8,819 nucleotides of DNA, from assembly GCA_019090295.1 (NCBI GenBank), contig JAHRWG010000110.1, forward strand, positions 1 through 8,819. The letters run 5' to 3'. Made by a program: the position numbers and the translations under genes. Below the pieces are notes generated by a model, which saw nothing but the letters and a program-made list of their open reading frames with translations, was not told where the DNA came from and ran no database searches. This DNA comes from Cycloclasticus sp. (GTDB taxonomy: Bacteria; Pseudomonadota; Gammaproteobacteria; Methylococcales; Cycloclasticaceae). Positions 1-5,848 of this stretch are shown here, one piece after another. How positions within the stretch are numbered: the stretch's first letter is position 1; every line of letters begins with the position of its first letter.

Positions 1-473
1 ATGTATTAGCGGGAACCAACGAACAGGTGGTACTGGCCTCTAATGCAGGTTATGGATTTGTCAGCAAAATAGAAGACTTATACACCAAAAATAAAGCCGG
101 TAAAGCACTGCTAACCCTACCAGAGGGTGCGGCGGTATTATCACCAACCCTATATCAAACTGATGATGCACTAGTGGCCATCATAAGCCAGCAAGGGCGT
201 TTACTCATTTTCCCCGTGAGTGACGTACCAAAACTTAACCGAGGTAAGGGAAATAAACTCTTACAAATACCGAGTAAAGACTTAATAGCCGGTGAAGATA
301 AAGTCTTAGGCTTGTGCGTGGTCGGTGAACAGCAAGTGATTAAAATACAAGCAGGTAAACGCCATATCAACCTAAAGCTAAGTGATTTAGATGCGTATCG
401 AGGCAAACGTGGGCAACGTGGTACTAAGTTACCCAGAGGTTTTCAAAACCCGGATAGTATTGAGGTGGTTTAG
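1..473 (+). CDS. parC: DNA topoisomerase IV subunit A, C-terminal end (partial)
   Basis: The open frame runs in from the left edge (first full codon at base 3) and stops with TAG at 471-473, so only about 157 C-terminal residues are present. They belong to the ParC C-terminal beta-pinwheel domain, which wraps DNA and sets the decatenation preference of topoisomerase IV (ParC2ParE2) in the cytoplasm. The clearest signature is the end: YRGKRGQRGTKLPRGFQ followed by NPDSIEVV, closely like the terminal segment of enterobacterial ParC. LASNAGYGF near the start is a pinwheel-blade type motif. An internal GTG at base 27 is not a real start, because the frame continues upstream with matching protein. 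GyrA is the main alternative, but the KLPRGF tail favours ParC. No partner gene or T-run terminator is visible after the stop. Confidence 0.93.
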   Translation, partial: VLAGTNEQVVLASNAGYGFVSKIEDLYTKNKAGKALLTLPEGAAVLSPTLYQTDDALVAIISQQGRLLIFPVSDVPKLNRGKGNKLLQIPSKDLIAGEDKVLGLCVVGEQQVIKIQAGKRHINLKLSDLDAYRGKRGQRGTKLPRGFQNPDSIEVV

Positions 474-790
474 GGGGGAAGGGAATCAAAGGGTTGCGTC
501 CACTGTTGCTTAAAGAAAATAAAAGCAACTTAACTAAGTAGCATTAGGTTGTCATTTAAACTTCGGTATTTATCGGGATTTTTTATATCTAACAGAAAAA
601 TTTCCCTGCATCGCAAAGCTTTAAATATCGCTGATGAATAGACTGCGCTACTATGTGCTATATCTAACAGTGAGAACGAAGTTGGTCCAATAGCTTATAT
701 GATGTACTATCTATATTTTATTTGGCAGCTTATAAGCGACTGCCTTAAGGCCATGAAACAACGTGATTATTTACTCCATAAGGGGAAACA
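474..790. other. AT-rich intergenic region without a gene
   Basis: No convincing reading frame is seen in these 317 bases. They hold two copies of the 12-mer TATATCTAACAG (584-595 and 659-670, 75 nt apart). There is also an imperfect dyad at 724-744 with arms GGCAG and CTGCC around CTTATAAG, which lies about 50 nt before the next start and could be an operator. A Shine-Dalgarno sequence for the next gene (AAGGGG) sits at its right end. Confidence 0.5.
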
Positions 791-1246
791 ATGACAGAGA
801 TATTAAGTAATGTTCTTATAGAAGCGATAAATGATGAATATAAAGCGCGAGCAACCTACCGCCATGTAATAAGCAAATTTGGTGAAATACGACCATTCAG
901 TAACATCGTTGAAGCTGAAGGTCGTCATATTGAAGCTTTATTGCCTTTATTTATCAAATATAAAATTGCAGTGCCTGAAGATCAGTGGTACTCACGTATT
1001 CAGCCTCCAGAGTCTTTAATTGAAGCCTGCCGTATAGGTGTTGAAGCAGAAATAGAAAATGCAGAAATGTATAATAGACTGCTTGATTCAACAAAAGAAT
1101 ACCCAGATATTCAACAAGTACTTAGGCAATTGCAAAGAGCATCAGCAGAAAACCACCTTCCTGCTTTTCAACGTTGTGTTGAAAGGGGAGGAGAGCCAGG
1201 CGAGGGGCGAGGGCAACACCGTCGTCGTGGCCAGCACTTCAAATAG
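791..1246 (+). CDS. Ferritin-like (DUF2202-type) four-helix-bundle protein
   Basis: This 151-residue, largely helical protein has the residue pattern of the ferritin-like superfamily. NDEYKARATY supplies a helix-1 glutamate (about E16). EAEGRHIEAL gives an ExxH pair (E43, H46). GVEAEIENAEMYN is the third-helix acidic run (E85 to E92). ASAENHLPAF provides the last helix with H122, as in DUF2202 proteins. Members of this superfamily bind two metal ions, usually iron, and act in storage, oxidation or peroxide handling; the actual activity here is unknown. The tail after residue 132 is basic and glycine-rich, with RGQH twice. The start is supported by AAGGGG at about 780-785. A ZIP transporter gene begins 8 nt after its stop, suggesting an operon and a role in metal handling. 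A rubrerythrin-like function cannot be excluded, but no rubredoxin cysteines are present. Confidence 0.75.
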   Translation: MTEILSNVLIEAINDEYKARATYRHVISKFGEIRPFSNIVEAEGRHIEALLPLFIKYKIAVPEDQWYSRIQPPESLIEACRIGVEAEIENAEMYNRLLDSTKEYPDIQQVLRQLQRASAENHLPAFQRCVERGGEPGEGRGQHRRRGQHFK

Positions 1247-1254
1247 TATTTTAA

Positions 1255-1989
1255 GTGGAAAATACTTTCTGGACAGCTCTTGCTACTAGTTCGTTAGCAG
1301 CTAGTGTTACTTCATTAGGGATTTATACAATACGTAATTATGTAGATTGGGGGCAGCGTAATAGCACTTATTTTATGTGTTTTGCTGCAGGTGTACTTAT
1401 TTCTGCCTCGTTTCTTCATATTATCCCTAAATCTTTATCGATGAATCCAAACGCATCAATCTATCTGTTGGTTGGTTTTTTTGGTTTGCACTTATTTAAT
1501 CGTTTTATTACTGCATTTGTGTGTCAAAAAGACCCTGAAAAAGAGCAGTATGGTATTGGACTTGTGCCCATGATAGGGATAGGCTTTCATTCGATTGTTG
1601 ACGGGGTTGTTTACTCAATTGCTTTTAGTGTGAGCATTTTTACTGGGTTTCTCGCAACTTCAGGTATGGTATTACATGAATTTCCTGAAGGTATTATTAC
1701 CTATCTACTGTTGTTAAGAGGAGGGGTAAAAGAGCGGAATGCTATGATTCTAGCTTTTTTTGCTGCTGCTTTAACCACACCGTTTGGTATGCTCATCTCA
1801 TATCCGATCATAAGCGAAATAGATAAACCAACATTGGGAGCTTTGTTGTCACTATCAGCGGGCTCACTGATTTATGTAGGCGCAACTCATCTGTTGCCTA
1901 AGGCAGAGCAAGAGCATAAGAAGTATAGTTTTGTTGCGTTAGCTGGTGGAATTATAGTGGCTATTATAATATTTCTTTCAAAGGCTTAA
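1255..1989 (+). CDS. ZIP family divalent metal transporter
   Basis: This 244-residue inner-membrane protein has about eight hydrophobic segments and both ZIP signature sites. FHSIVDG (H112, D116) lies in the fourth segment and HEFPEG (H141, E142, E145) in the fifth; together they form the binuclear metal site. H212 in THLLPK is a further conserved-type histidine. ZIP proteins move Zn, Fe or Mn into the cytoplasm; the sequence does not fix the metal. The start is a GTG directly preceded by an in-frame TAA, so the gene cannot extend upstream, and no clear Shine-Dalgarno is visible. Translation may be coupled to the ferritin-like gene, which ends 8 nt earlier. The hydrophilic loop around residues 91-99 (QKDPEKEQY) is short and lacks the histidine cluster of many ZIPs. 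Confidence 0.88.
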   Translation: MENTFWTALATSSLAASVTSLGIYTIRNYVDWGQRNSTYFMCFAAGVLISASFLHIIPKSLSMNPNASIYLLVGFFGLHLFNRFITAFVCQKDPEKEQYGIGLVPMIGIGFHSIVDGVVYSIAFSVSIFTGFLATSGMVLHEFPEGIITYLLLLRGGVKERNAMILAFFAAALTTPFGMLISYPIISEIDKPTLGALLSLSAGSLIYVGATHLLPKAEQEHKKYSFVALAGGIIVAIIIFLSKA

Positions 1990-2012
1990 CTTAATTATGA
2001 TGCTAATCTATA

Positions 2013-2068
2013 TAAGCCACAGTTTATTAAAGGGCTCAATCAGTGCGTATTGATTGGCTAAAGATTAG
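2013..2068. other. Nested inverted repeats after the ZIP gene
   Basis: CTAATCT (2013-2019) pairs with AGATTAG (2062-2068). Inside it CAATCA (2037-2042) pairs with TGATTG (2051-2056) over an 8-nt loop. The structure begins 23 nt after the ZIP stop, so it may end or stabilise the ferritin/ZIP transcript. It has no T-run, so a classical intrinsic terminator is not supported. Confidence 0.3.
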
Positions 2069-2089
2069 ACACTGAAATGACTTGTAGAA

Positions 2090-2139
2090 AACTAAAGGGG
2101 ACGTTGGTTTTAAATTAAAGGGGACGTTACCCTTTAATT
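2090..2139 (+). repeat. REP-like palindrome copy A, with a preceding partial copy
   Basis: The full unit is 2113-2139: AATTAAAGGG, spacer GACGTTA, then CCCTTTAATT. This is a perfect 10-bp inverted repeat. A degenerate partial unit (ACTAAAGGGGACGTTGG) lies directly before it from about 2090. The same half-plus-full arrangement recurs at 4489-4527 and 6866-6903. Transposase-derived sequence starts immediately after the palindrome. Confidence 0.8.
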
Positions 2140-2496
2140 CAACAACAATAATACTGATTTAGTCATAGGAGCTTTAAACATGGCTGTTAAAAAAAGCTCT
2201 CAAATGAGAAGGTATTGCTCCATTCTGATCAAGGTTCAACCTACCGAGCAGATAATTACTTGTCGTTATTTAAGAGGAACAATATCCAGCAGAGCATGAG
2301 CGCAAAAGGCGACTGCTATGATAATGCCGTCGTAGAGAGTTTCTTTGGTACGCTTAAAACAGCATTAATCTATGAGCAAACTTACCACTCAAGAGAGCAA
2401 GCAAAGCAAAGTATATTTGAATATATTGAGGTTTTTTATAACCGAGTTAGGCGTCATTCAACACTGAGTTATCAATCACCTGAGAACTTTGAATAA
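2140..2496 (+). pseudogene. IS3-family transposase (orfB) remnant, 5'-truncated and frameshifted
   Basis: Only the C-terminal third of an IS3-family DDE transposase remains. From 2141 one frame reads NNNNTDLVIGALNMAVKKSSQ. The homologous protein then continues in another frame (NEKVLLHSDQG onward), so one base has been lost near 2202-2204. The surviving part carries the second catalytic aspartate (HSDQGSTY) and the catalytic glutamate (AVVESFFGTLK), followed by the usual YNRVRRHSTLSYQSPENFE ending and TAA at 2494-2496. The first catalytic aspartate, the HTH region and orfA are missing, so no activity is expected. The intact stretch from a TTG at 2215 could encode 93 residues but is not a real gene. 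The left break coincides with the end of palindrome copy A. Confidence 0.88.
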
Positions 2497-2514
2497 GCAT
2501 TTTATAATACAATC

Positions 2515-2542
2515 TAGCGTCCAGTTTATTGGGGGAACTTCA
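2515..2542 (+). mobile_element. Right terminal inverted repeat of the IS3-family remnant
   Basis: The segment after the transposase stop reads TAGCGTCCAGTTTATT followed by GGGGGAACTTCA. Read from the outside it begins TGAAGTTCCCCCAATAAACT, a typical IS3-group end starting with TG. It marks the right border at 2542. No matching left end is present at this locus, consistent with loss of the element's 5' part. Confidence 0.6.
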
Positions 2543-2560
2543 TAGCGTCCCCTTTTTACT
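2543..2560 (-). repeat. Inverted half of the REP-like palindrome
   Basis: On the minus strand this reads AAGTAAAAAGGGGACGCT, matching the left arm and spacer of the family at 2113-2139, in opposite orientation. It directly abuts the right end of the IS3 remnant, so the remnant is bracketed by palindrome sequence on both sides. Confidence 0.55.
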
Positions 2561-2814
2561 TCAGTTTGTCGACCCGATAACTCAAGAGCAAAGGTGTTTT
2601 AGATATGAGCGTAACTTAACGTTGAAATAAGCTGAAAATGCTAACTGTTGTGTTTTGTACTGGTTTTTACAATTCAAGTAGTTCTCCCTCTTGGGGTCTT
2701 AATGTGAATCTAAAATGGCTATTCAATGTTGCTTTGTATTGCATTAGTAAAATACTCCGCTATCTTTAGTAGTTAGCTGTATACAAAAATAATTAAGCAA
2801 AGCAATGGGAAGCA
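2561..2814. other. Intergenic region before nhaD
   Basis: About 250 bases with no supportable gene. They presumably contain the nhaD promoter and leader. I see no well-spaced -35/-10 pair and no recognisable riboswitch fold. A GGGAAG Shine-Dalgarno at 2807-2812 closes the region. Confidence 0.4.
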
Positions 2815-2817
2815 ATG

Positions 2818-4356
2818 ATGAAACTTAAAACGATGGTGTCGATCCTCTTTAATGAGTGTTTTTTAGCAAGAGTATTATTAGGGGCTTTGTTGTTCGGCAG
2901 TCCAGTTTTATCTTTTGCTGCTGATGGTGGAGGTCTACAGGACTTCACAAGCCATTGGGTGGGCATCGCTTGTGTGCTTATTTTTGTTTTTGCATATTCC
3001 CTTGTCATCGCAGAAGAGGCGATTCATTTGCGTAAATCAAAGCCGGTGATGGTTGCTGCTGGTTTGATTTGGGCGCTGGTAGCGATTATGTATGCAAGTG
3101 TTGGTGACAACCACACCGCTGAAGCTGCAGTACGGCATAATTTGTTAGAATTTGCCGAATTGTTTTTGTTTTTATTAGCCGCTATGACGTATATCAACAC
3201 CATGGAAGAACGGGGTGTCTTTGATATGTTACGTGTTTGGCTGGTTTCTCGGGGCTTTACATTGCGTACCATCTTTTGGTTAACGGGCGTTTTAGCATTT
3301 ATTATATCCCCGATAGCAGATAACCTAACCACGGCCTTATTAATGGCAACAGTTGCAATGGCAGTAGGTGGTGATAACACTAAATTTGTTGCCCTTGCAT
3401 GTATCAATATAGTCGTGGCCGCAAATGCAGGTGGTGCTTTCTCACCATTTGGTGACATTACGACCTTAATGGTTTGGCAAAAAGGAGTCATAGCGTTTCA
3501 AGACTTTTTTGTATTGTTTGCACCGTCGTTGGTTAACTGGTTGATACCCGCTGTTATTTTGTCATTCGCTGTCAGTAACGGAAAACCAGATGCAATTGAT
3601 GCCGAATATAACCTAAGGCATGGAGCATGGGTCGTGGTGGGCTTGTTTATATTAACGATCGTGATGGCTGTTTGCGCACATAACTTCTTACACTTACCAC
3701 CGGTTATGGGCATGATGACTGGCTTAGGCTTTCTTAAATTCTATGGTTATTACCTGAAACGTCGGGATGCTTCGTTGGCAGAGTTTGATACACAAATGGG
3801 TGAGCATGGTTTGGGGCTCGAAGGTACTAGGGTTAGTGAGAAATCAACTGAAAATGATGATCATCACAAAAATCACTACAACATATTTAAATCACTTGAG
3901 CATGCTGAGTGGGATACCTTAATGTTTTTTTACGGCATCATCTTATGCGTAGGTGGCTTAGGTACATTGGGTTATTTATCGCTTGTGTCTGAACTGATGT
4001 ATGTTGATTTAGGGACAACAAAGGCAAATATATTGGTGGGTGTGTTATCCGCTATCATTGATAACATTCCGGTGATGTTTGCTGTCTTATCAATGATGCC
4101 GGATATGTCACAAGGGCAATGGTTATTGGTGACGCTAACGGCGGGTGTTGGTGGGTCTATGCTATCTATCGGTTCGGCAGCGGGTGTGGCCGTTATGGGT
4201 ACGGCACGTGGTGTATATACCTTTATGGCGCACCTCAAATGGACTTGGGCGATTGCGCTGGGATATGCCGCCAGTATATGGGTTCATTTTTTGGTTAATG
4301 GTGAAGCATTTAATGTGCCAGCTAATGCAGTATTAAAAGCTACTGGTGGGCATTAA
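2818..4356 (+). CDS. nhaD: NhaD-type Na+/H+ antiporter
   Basis: This is a polytopic inner-membrane protein of the ArsB/NhaD superfamily that expels Na+ (or Li+) in exchange for protons. Numbering from the ATG at 2815, an N-terminal hydrophobic stretch ending VLSFAADGG looks like a cleaved signal peptide, as seen in other NhaD proteins. Many membrane segments follow. Diagnostic motifs are ISPIADNLTTAL (164-175), SPFGDITTLMVWQ (210-222), DNIPVMFAVLSMM (416-428) and GSMLSIGSAAGVAVMG (447-462). The two half-domains each contain one Asp-Asn (DN) motif in a membrane segment. A hydrophilic loop at about 315-365 is unusually histidine-rich (DDHHKNHY). Two ATGs are adjacent; I chose the second because its distance of 5 nt from GGGAAG is better than 2 nt. 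The gene stands alone, so it is probably a single transcription unit. Length (~512 aa) fits the family. Confidence 0.92.
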   Translation: MKLKTMVSILFNECFLARVLLGALLFGSPVLSFAADGGGLQDFTSHWVGIACVLIFVFAYSLVIAEEAIHLRKSKPVMVAAGLIWALVAIMYASVGDNHTAEAAVRHNLLEFAELFLFLLAAMTYINTMEERGVFDMLRVWLVSRGFTLRTIFWLTGVLAFIISPIADNLTTALLMATVAMAVGGDNTKFVALACINIVVAANAGGAFSPFGDITTLMVWQKGVIAFQDFFVLFAPSLVNWLIPAVILSFAVSNGKPDAIDAEYNLRHGAWVVVGLFILTIVMAVCAHNFLHLPPVMGMMTGLGFLKFYGYYLKRRDASLAEFDTQMGEHGLGLEGTRVSEKSTENDDHHKNHYNIFKSLEHAEWDTLMFFYGIILCVGGLGTLGYLSLVSELMYVDLGTTKANILVGVLSAIIDNIPVMFAVLSMMPDMSQGQWLLVTLTAGVGGSMLSIGSAAGVAVMGTARGVYTFMAHLKWTWAIALGYAASIWVHFLVNGEAFNVPANAVLKATGGH

Positions 4357-4380
4357 TAGAGGGGTATTTGCATTGGTTAT

Positions 4381-4411
4381 GGAATCAAGCTGGCTAACTC
4401 CTTTTGATTCC
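4381..4411. terminator. Hairpin after nhaD, possible terminator
   Basis: GGAATCAA (4381-4388) and TTGATTCC (4404-4411) form a perfect 8-bp stem with a 15-nt loop, starting 25 nt after the nhaD stop. There is no T-run, so it could be a transcript-end hairpin rather than a classical intrinsic terminator. Confidence 0.3.
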
Positions 4412-4488
4412 TTGATTAACCTAACGGCCACCTAAATATACTTTCAGGCTTAATTATGTGTATAGAAACCTAGAGTAATTCGACTTCT

Positions 4489-4527
4489 TAATTAAAGGGC
4501 AATTAAAGGAGACGCTACCCTTTAATT
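4489..4527 (+). repeat. REP-like palindrome copy C, with a preceding partial copy
   Basis: The full unit 4501-4527 has arms AATTAAAGG and CCTTTAATT around a spacer resembling AGACGCTAC. It is preceded by a partial unit TAATTAAAGGGC (4489-4500). The unit length of 27 nt equals that of copy A. The sequence AAGACCTGACCC at 4567-4578 lies between this copy and the next IS end. Confidence 0.75.
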
Positions 4528-4598
4528 GAGAATTCGAACAATTAAAAAGCAGAAATGCGTGATTTCAAGACCTGACCCTGATTTTTTTGAGATTGTTC

Positions 4599-4620
4599 TG
4601 GCCTAATAGAACCGGACACA
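4599..4620 (+). mobile_element. Left terminal repeat of an IS3-family element
   Basis: TGGCCTAATAGAACCGGACA starts with TG and resembles IS3-family ends (CCxAATA..AACxGGACxC), comparable with the right end at 2515-2542. It lies about 40 nt before an orfA-type gene, the expected place for a left end. No right end for this element is found in the window. Confidence 0.45.
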
Positions 4621-4660
4621 TTAATGAGAGACAATAATCGTCAAACATTAAGGTGTCATT

Positions 4661-4915
4661 ATGGGAATGAAACGAAGTTATAAGCAATACCCAAAAGCAT
4701 TTAAAGAAGAAGAAGCAGTAGCAGTAGCACTGGTTCTGGATCAAGGTTATTCAGTGCCGGAAGCAGCTAAATCTCTGGGCATAGCAACCAACATGCTGTA
4801 CCGCTGGAAACAGCAATTTGAAGAGCAAGACCAATTAAATAACCGCCCGAGGAAGACGCTTAAATTTAAAACACCGAAACAGGCAATTGGAATTAAAGGG
4901 AACGTTACCCGTTAA
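4661..4915 (+). pseudogene. Chimeric transposase fragment: IS3 orfA N-terminus joined to IS30 C-terminus
   Basis: The 84-codon frame is a patchwork. Residues 1-56 (YPKAFKEEEAVAVAL, GYSVPEAAKSLGI, MLYRWKQQFEEQ) are an IS3-family OrfA helix-turn-helix domain, normally followed by a leucine zipper that is absent. Residues 57-76 (DQLNNRPRKTLKFKTPKQAI) instead match the extreme C-terminus of IS30-family transposases, where QLNNRPRKTLKFKTP is a hallmark. Residues 77-84 are translated from a REP-like palindrome that begins at 4891. The junction codon is at about 4829. A Shine-Dalgarno (AAGGTG, 4648-4653) precedes the ATG, so a DNA-binding-only protein could still be made. Transposase activity is impossible without the catalytic core. 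Most likely it is debris from nested insertions and deletions. Confidence 0.8.
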
Positions 4916-4917
4916 CT
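4891..4917 (+). repeat. REP-like palindrome copy D
   Basis: AATTAAAGGG, spacer AACGTTA, then CCCGTTAACT. The right arm differs from copy A at three positions. It replaces the end of the IS30-derived coding sequence, supplies the stop codon of the chimeric frame, and ends 22 nt before the start of a RAYT fragment. Confidence 0.75.
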
Positions 4918-4939
4918 TGGTTTTAACTATAATTAGGGC

Positions 4940-5060
4940 ATGCCTAGACTAGCCAGAGCAGTTTTCCTGACAATTCCCCGCCATATTACGCAGCGTGGAA
5001 ATCGATGTGAGGATGCTTTTTTATGATGAAGGCGGTCTTTTTTTACTTAGAATTACTTCA
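4940..5060 (+). pseudogene. REP-associated tyrosine transposase (RAYT) N-terminal fragment
   Basis: An ATG at 4940 opens MPRLARAVFLTIPRHITQRG then NRCEDAFL and stops at TGA 5024-5026. This matches the conserved N-terminus of RAYT (IS200-like Y1) transposases, where PRxxR..... P.HITQRGNR is diagnostic. The family normally continues FF.D...Y, and a frame shifted at the T-run (5017-5022) reads FYDEGGLFLLR, so a one-base loss there fits. No further homology is visible after about 5060. The HxH and tyrosine catalytic motifs are gone. RAYTs act on REP palindromes, and copy D lies just upstream, the usual arrangement. The exact right edge of the fragment is uncertain. Confidence 0.7.
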
Positions 5061-5085
5061 ACTATAGACTGTAACAATATTAGTT

Positions 5086-5217
5086 TTATTTTCTCAGCCC
5101 TTTGGGCGTAGAGGCAAGAAAACTTCCCGCTACCATTGAGAAAGTAAGCATCAGGAATAACCGCCAGTGGAAATCTTTAGCGACTCCCCGATAGGTATTA
5201 GCAGTATTTTTCCACAT
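5086..5217 (-). pseudogene. Cytochrome b561 N-terminal fragment (43 codons)
   Basis: On the minus strand, ATG at 5215-5217 opens a 43-residue frame beginning MWKNTANTYRGVAKDFHW, with one hydrophobic helix (residues 19-35) and the ending ASTPKGLRK. This resembles the N-terminus of bacterial cytochrome b561 (NT..YG.VAK.FHW, then a helix and S.PKGxxK). H17 corresponds to a haem-ligand-type histidine. Full proteins have about 175-190 residues and four helices, so three helices are missing. A strong Shine-Dalgarno (AGGAGAGG) precedes the start, which suggests the 5' end is still native. The stop at 5086-5088 lies close to the RAYT fragment, so truncation by mobile DNA is likely. A genuine small membrane protein cannot be excluded. 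The upstream element at 5242-5268 is shared with the next gene. Confidence 0.55.
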
Positions 5218-5241
5218 GATACCTCTCCTGAGAGTAAGTTC

Positions 5242-5268
5242 TTTGTTTATATCGGGTGATTCGAGTAA
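5242..5268 (-). promoter_or_regulatory. Shared upstream element, copy 2 (before the cytochrome b561 fragment)
   Basis: This 27-nt stretch matches 5844-5870 at 22 of 27 positions: TTTGTTT at the left and GGTGATTCGAGTA at the right are common. It ends 24 nt before the minus-strand start at 5217; the homologous copy ends 21 nt before the start at 5822. Only the CGAGTA half of the inverted repeat is conserved here, with a degenerate TATCG as partner. Confidence 0.5.
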
Positions 5269-5360
5269 GGAATGTGGGGTAGGTCTGTGTTTTGTGTCAG
5301 AGGTTGTGAGCGTTTACTCTTGGCAACTAATAGGGGGCTTTCTGCATAGTGTCCAAACTT

Positions 5361-5385
5361 AGCGGACGGTTATTAGCCGTCTGCT
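5361..5385. terminator. Stem-loop after the exported-protein gene
   Basis: AGCGGACGG (5361-5369) pairs with CCGTCTGCT (5377-5385) over a 7-nt loop, a 9-bp stem with one G-T wobble. It lies 27 nt beyond the stop of the minus-strand gene, so it may end that transcript. No T-run follows on either strand; a fragment of another repeat is an alternative. Confidence 0.35.
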
Positions 5386-5411
5386 GAGTACTTTGTATGG
5401 TGTGCAATATT

Positions 5412-5822
5412 TTATTTTGTTGTCAATTCAGGGTAATCCCCAATTTCTTTTAGCCACAAAACTCCAACAGGGTAGAGTTTGAAATTCAGAACATCGTGTT
5501 GTACGAATGGAAGTTGTTTAATAACTTCATTAGCCTCATCTTTATTTTTCGCTTTAATAAAGAAAACTATATTCGCGTTACGTTTGTTTTCGGGTTTATT
5601 TACTTCACGGTTTAAATAAATATTTTCAACGACACCCTTATGCCATAAATTGACCAATGCAGCGGCTTGTTCTTGTATATGTTGCTTGAACAGGGGGTTG
5701 TCTTGAGAAATACTGCCAGATATGACGGCATATTTATTTAGAGCACTTAGAGTGCCTTCATTTGCCCATAAAGCCTGGGAGGTCAATAACACCATCACTG
5801 CGATCAGATTTTTTATTTTCAT
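5412..5822 (-). CDS. Small exported protein, possibly dimeric alpha-beta barrel (YciI/muconolactone isomerase-like)
   Basis: The 136-residue product starts MKIKNLIAVMVLLTSQALWA, a clear Sec signal peptide with likely cleavage after A20, so it should be periplasmic. The mature part has two halves. YAVISGSISQDNPL then a helix (HIQEQAAALVNLWHKGVVENIYL) is followed by NANIVFFIKAKNKDEANEVI, KQLPFVQHDV and LNFKLYPVGVLWL. A strand-helix-strand order ending in a LPF motif and an edge strand resembles YciI-like and muconolactone isomerase-like ferredoxin-fold proteins. The fold call is tentative and no catalytic residue can be assigned. The start is backed by AGG 8 nt upstream. A truncated cytochrome b561 gene lies downstream on the same strand and a LysR gene is divergent, so a redox or stress response is a reasonable but unproven context. 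Confidence 0.7.
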   Translation of the reverse strand: MKIKNLIAVMVLLTSQALWANEGTLSALNKYAVISGSISQDNPLFKQHIQEQAAALVNLWHKGVVENIYLNREVNKPENKRNANIVFFIKAKNKDEANEVIKQLPFVQHDVLNFKLYPVGVLWLKEIGDYPELTTK

Positions 5823-5848
5823 GTTTTTTTCCTAAATAATTTATTTGT

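Noticed and set aside
1059..1289. 76-codon plus-strand frame overlapping the ferritin-like and ZIP genes
   Set aside because: It is out of frame with two clear family members and shows no motif of its own.
2215..2496. TTG-started 93-residue transposase as an intact gene
   Set aside because: The homologous protein continues upstream in another frame, so this is the 3' part of a frameshifted remnant.
2561..2814. Possible sodium-responsive riboswitch in the nhaD leader
   Set aside because: I could not find paired helices or a conserved core matching a known class by eye.
3024..4238. Several long minus-strand open frames across nhaD (3024-3491, 3498-3713, 3972-4238)
   Set aside because: They lie antisense to a well-recognised antiporter, have low-complexity composition without recognisable motifs, and lack ribosome-binding sites.
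4567..4578. AAGACCTGACCC as a second dispersed repeat family
   Set aside because: It resembles motifs seen near other gammaproteobacterial repeats, but only one copy is present in the window, so a repeat cannot be claimed.
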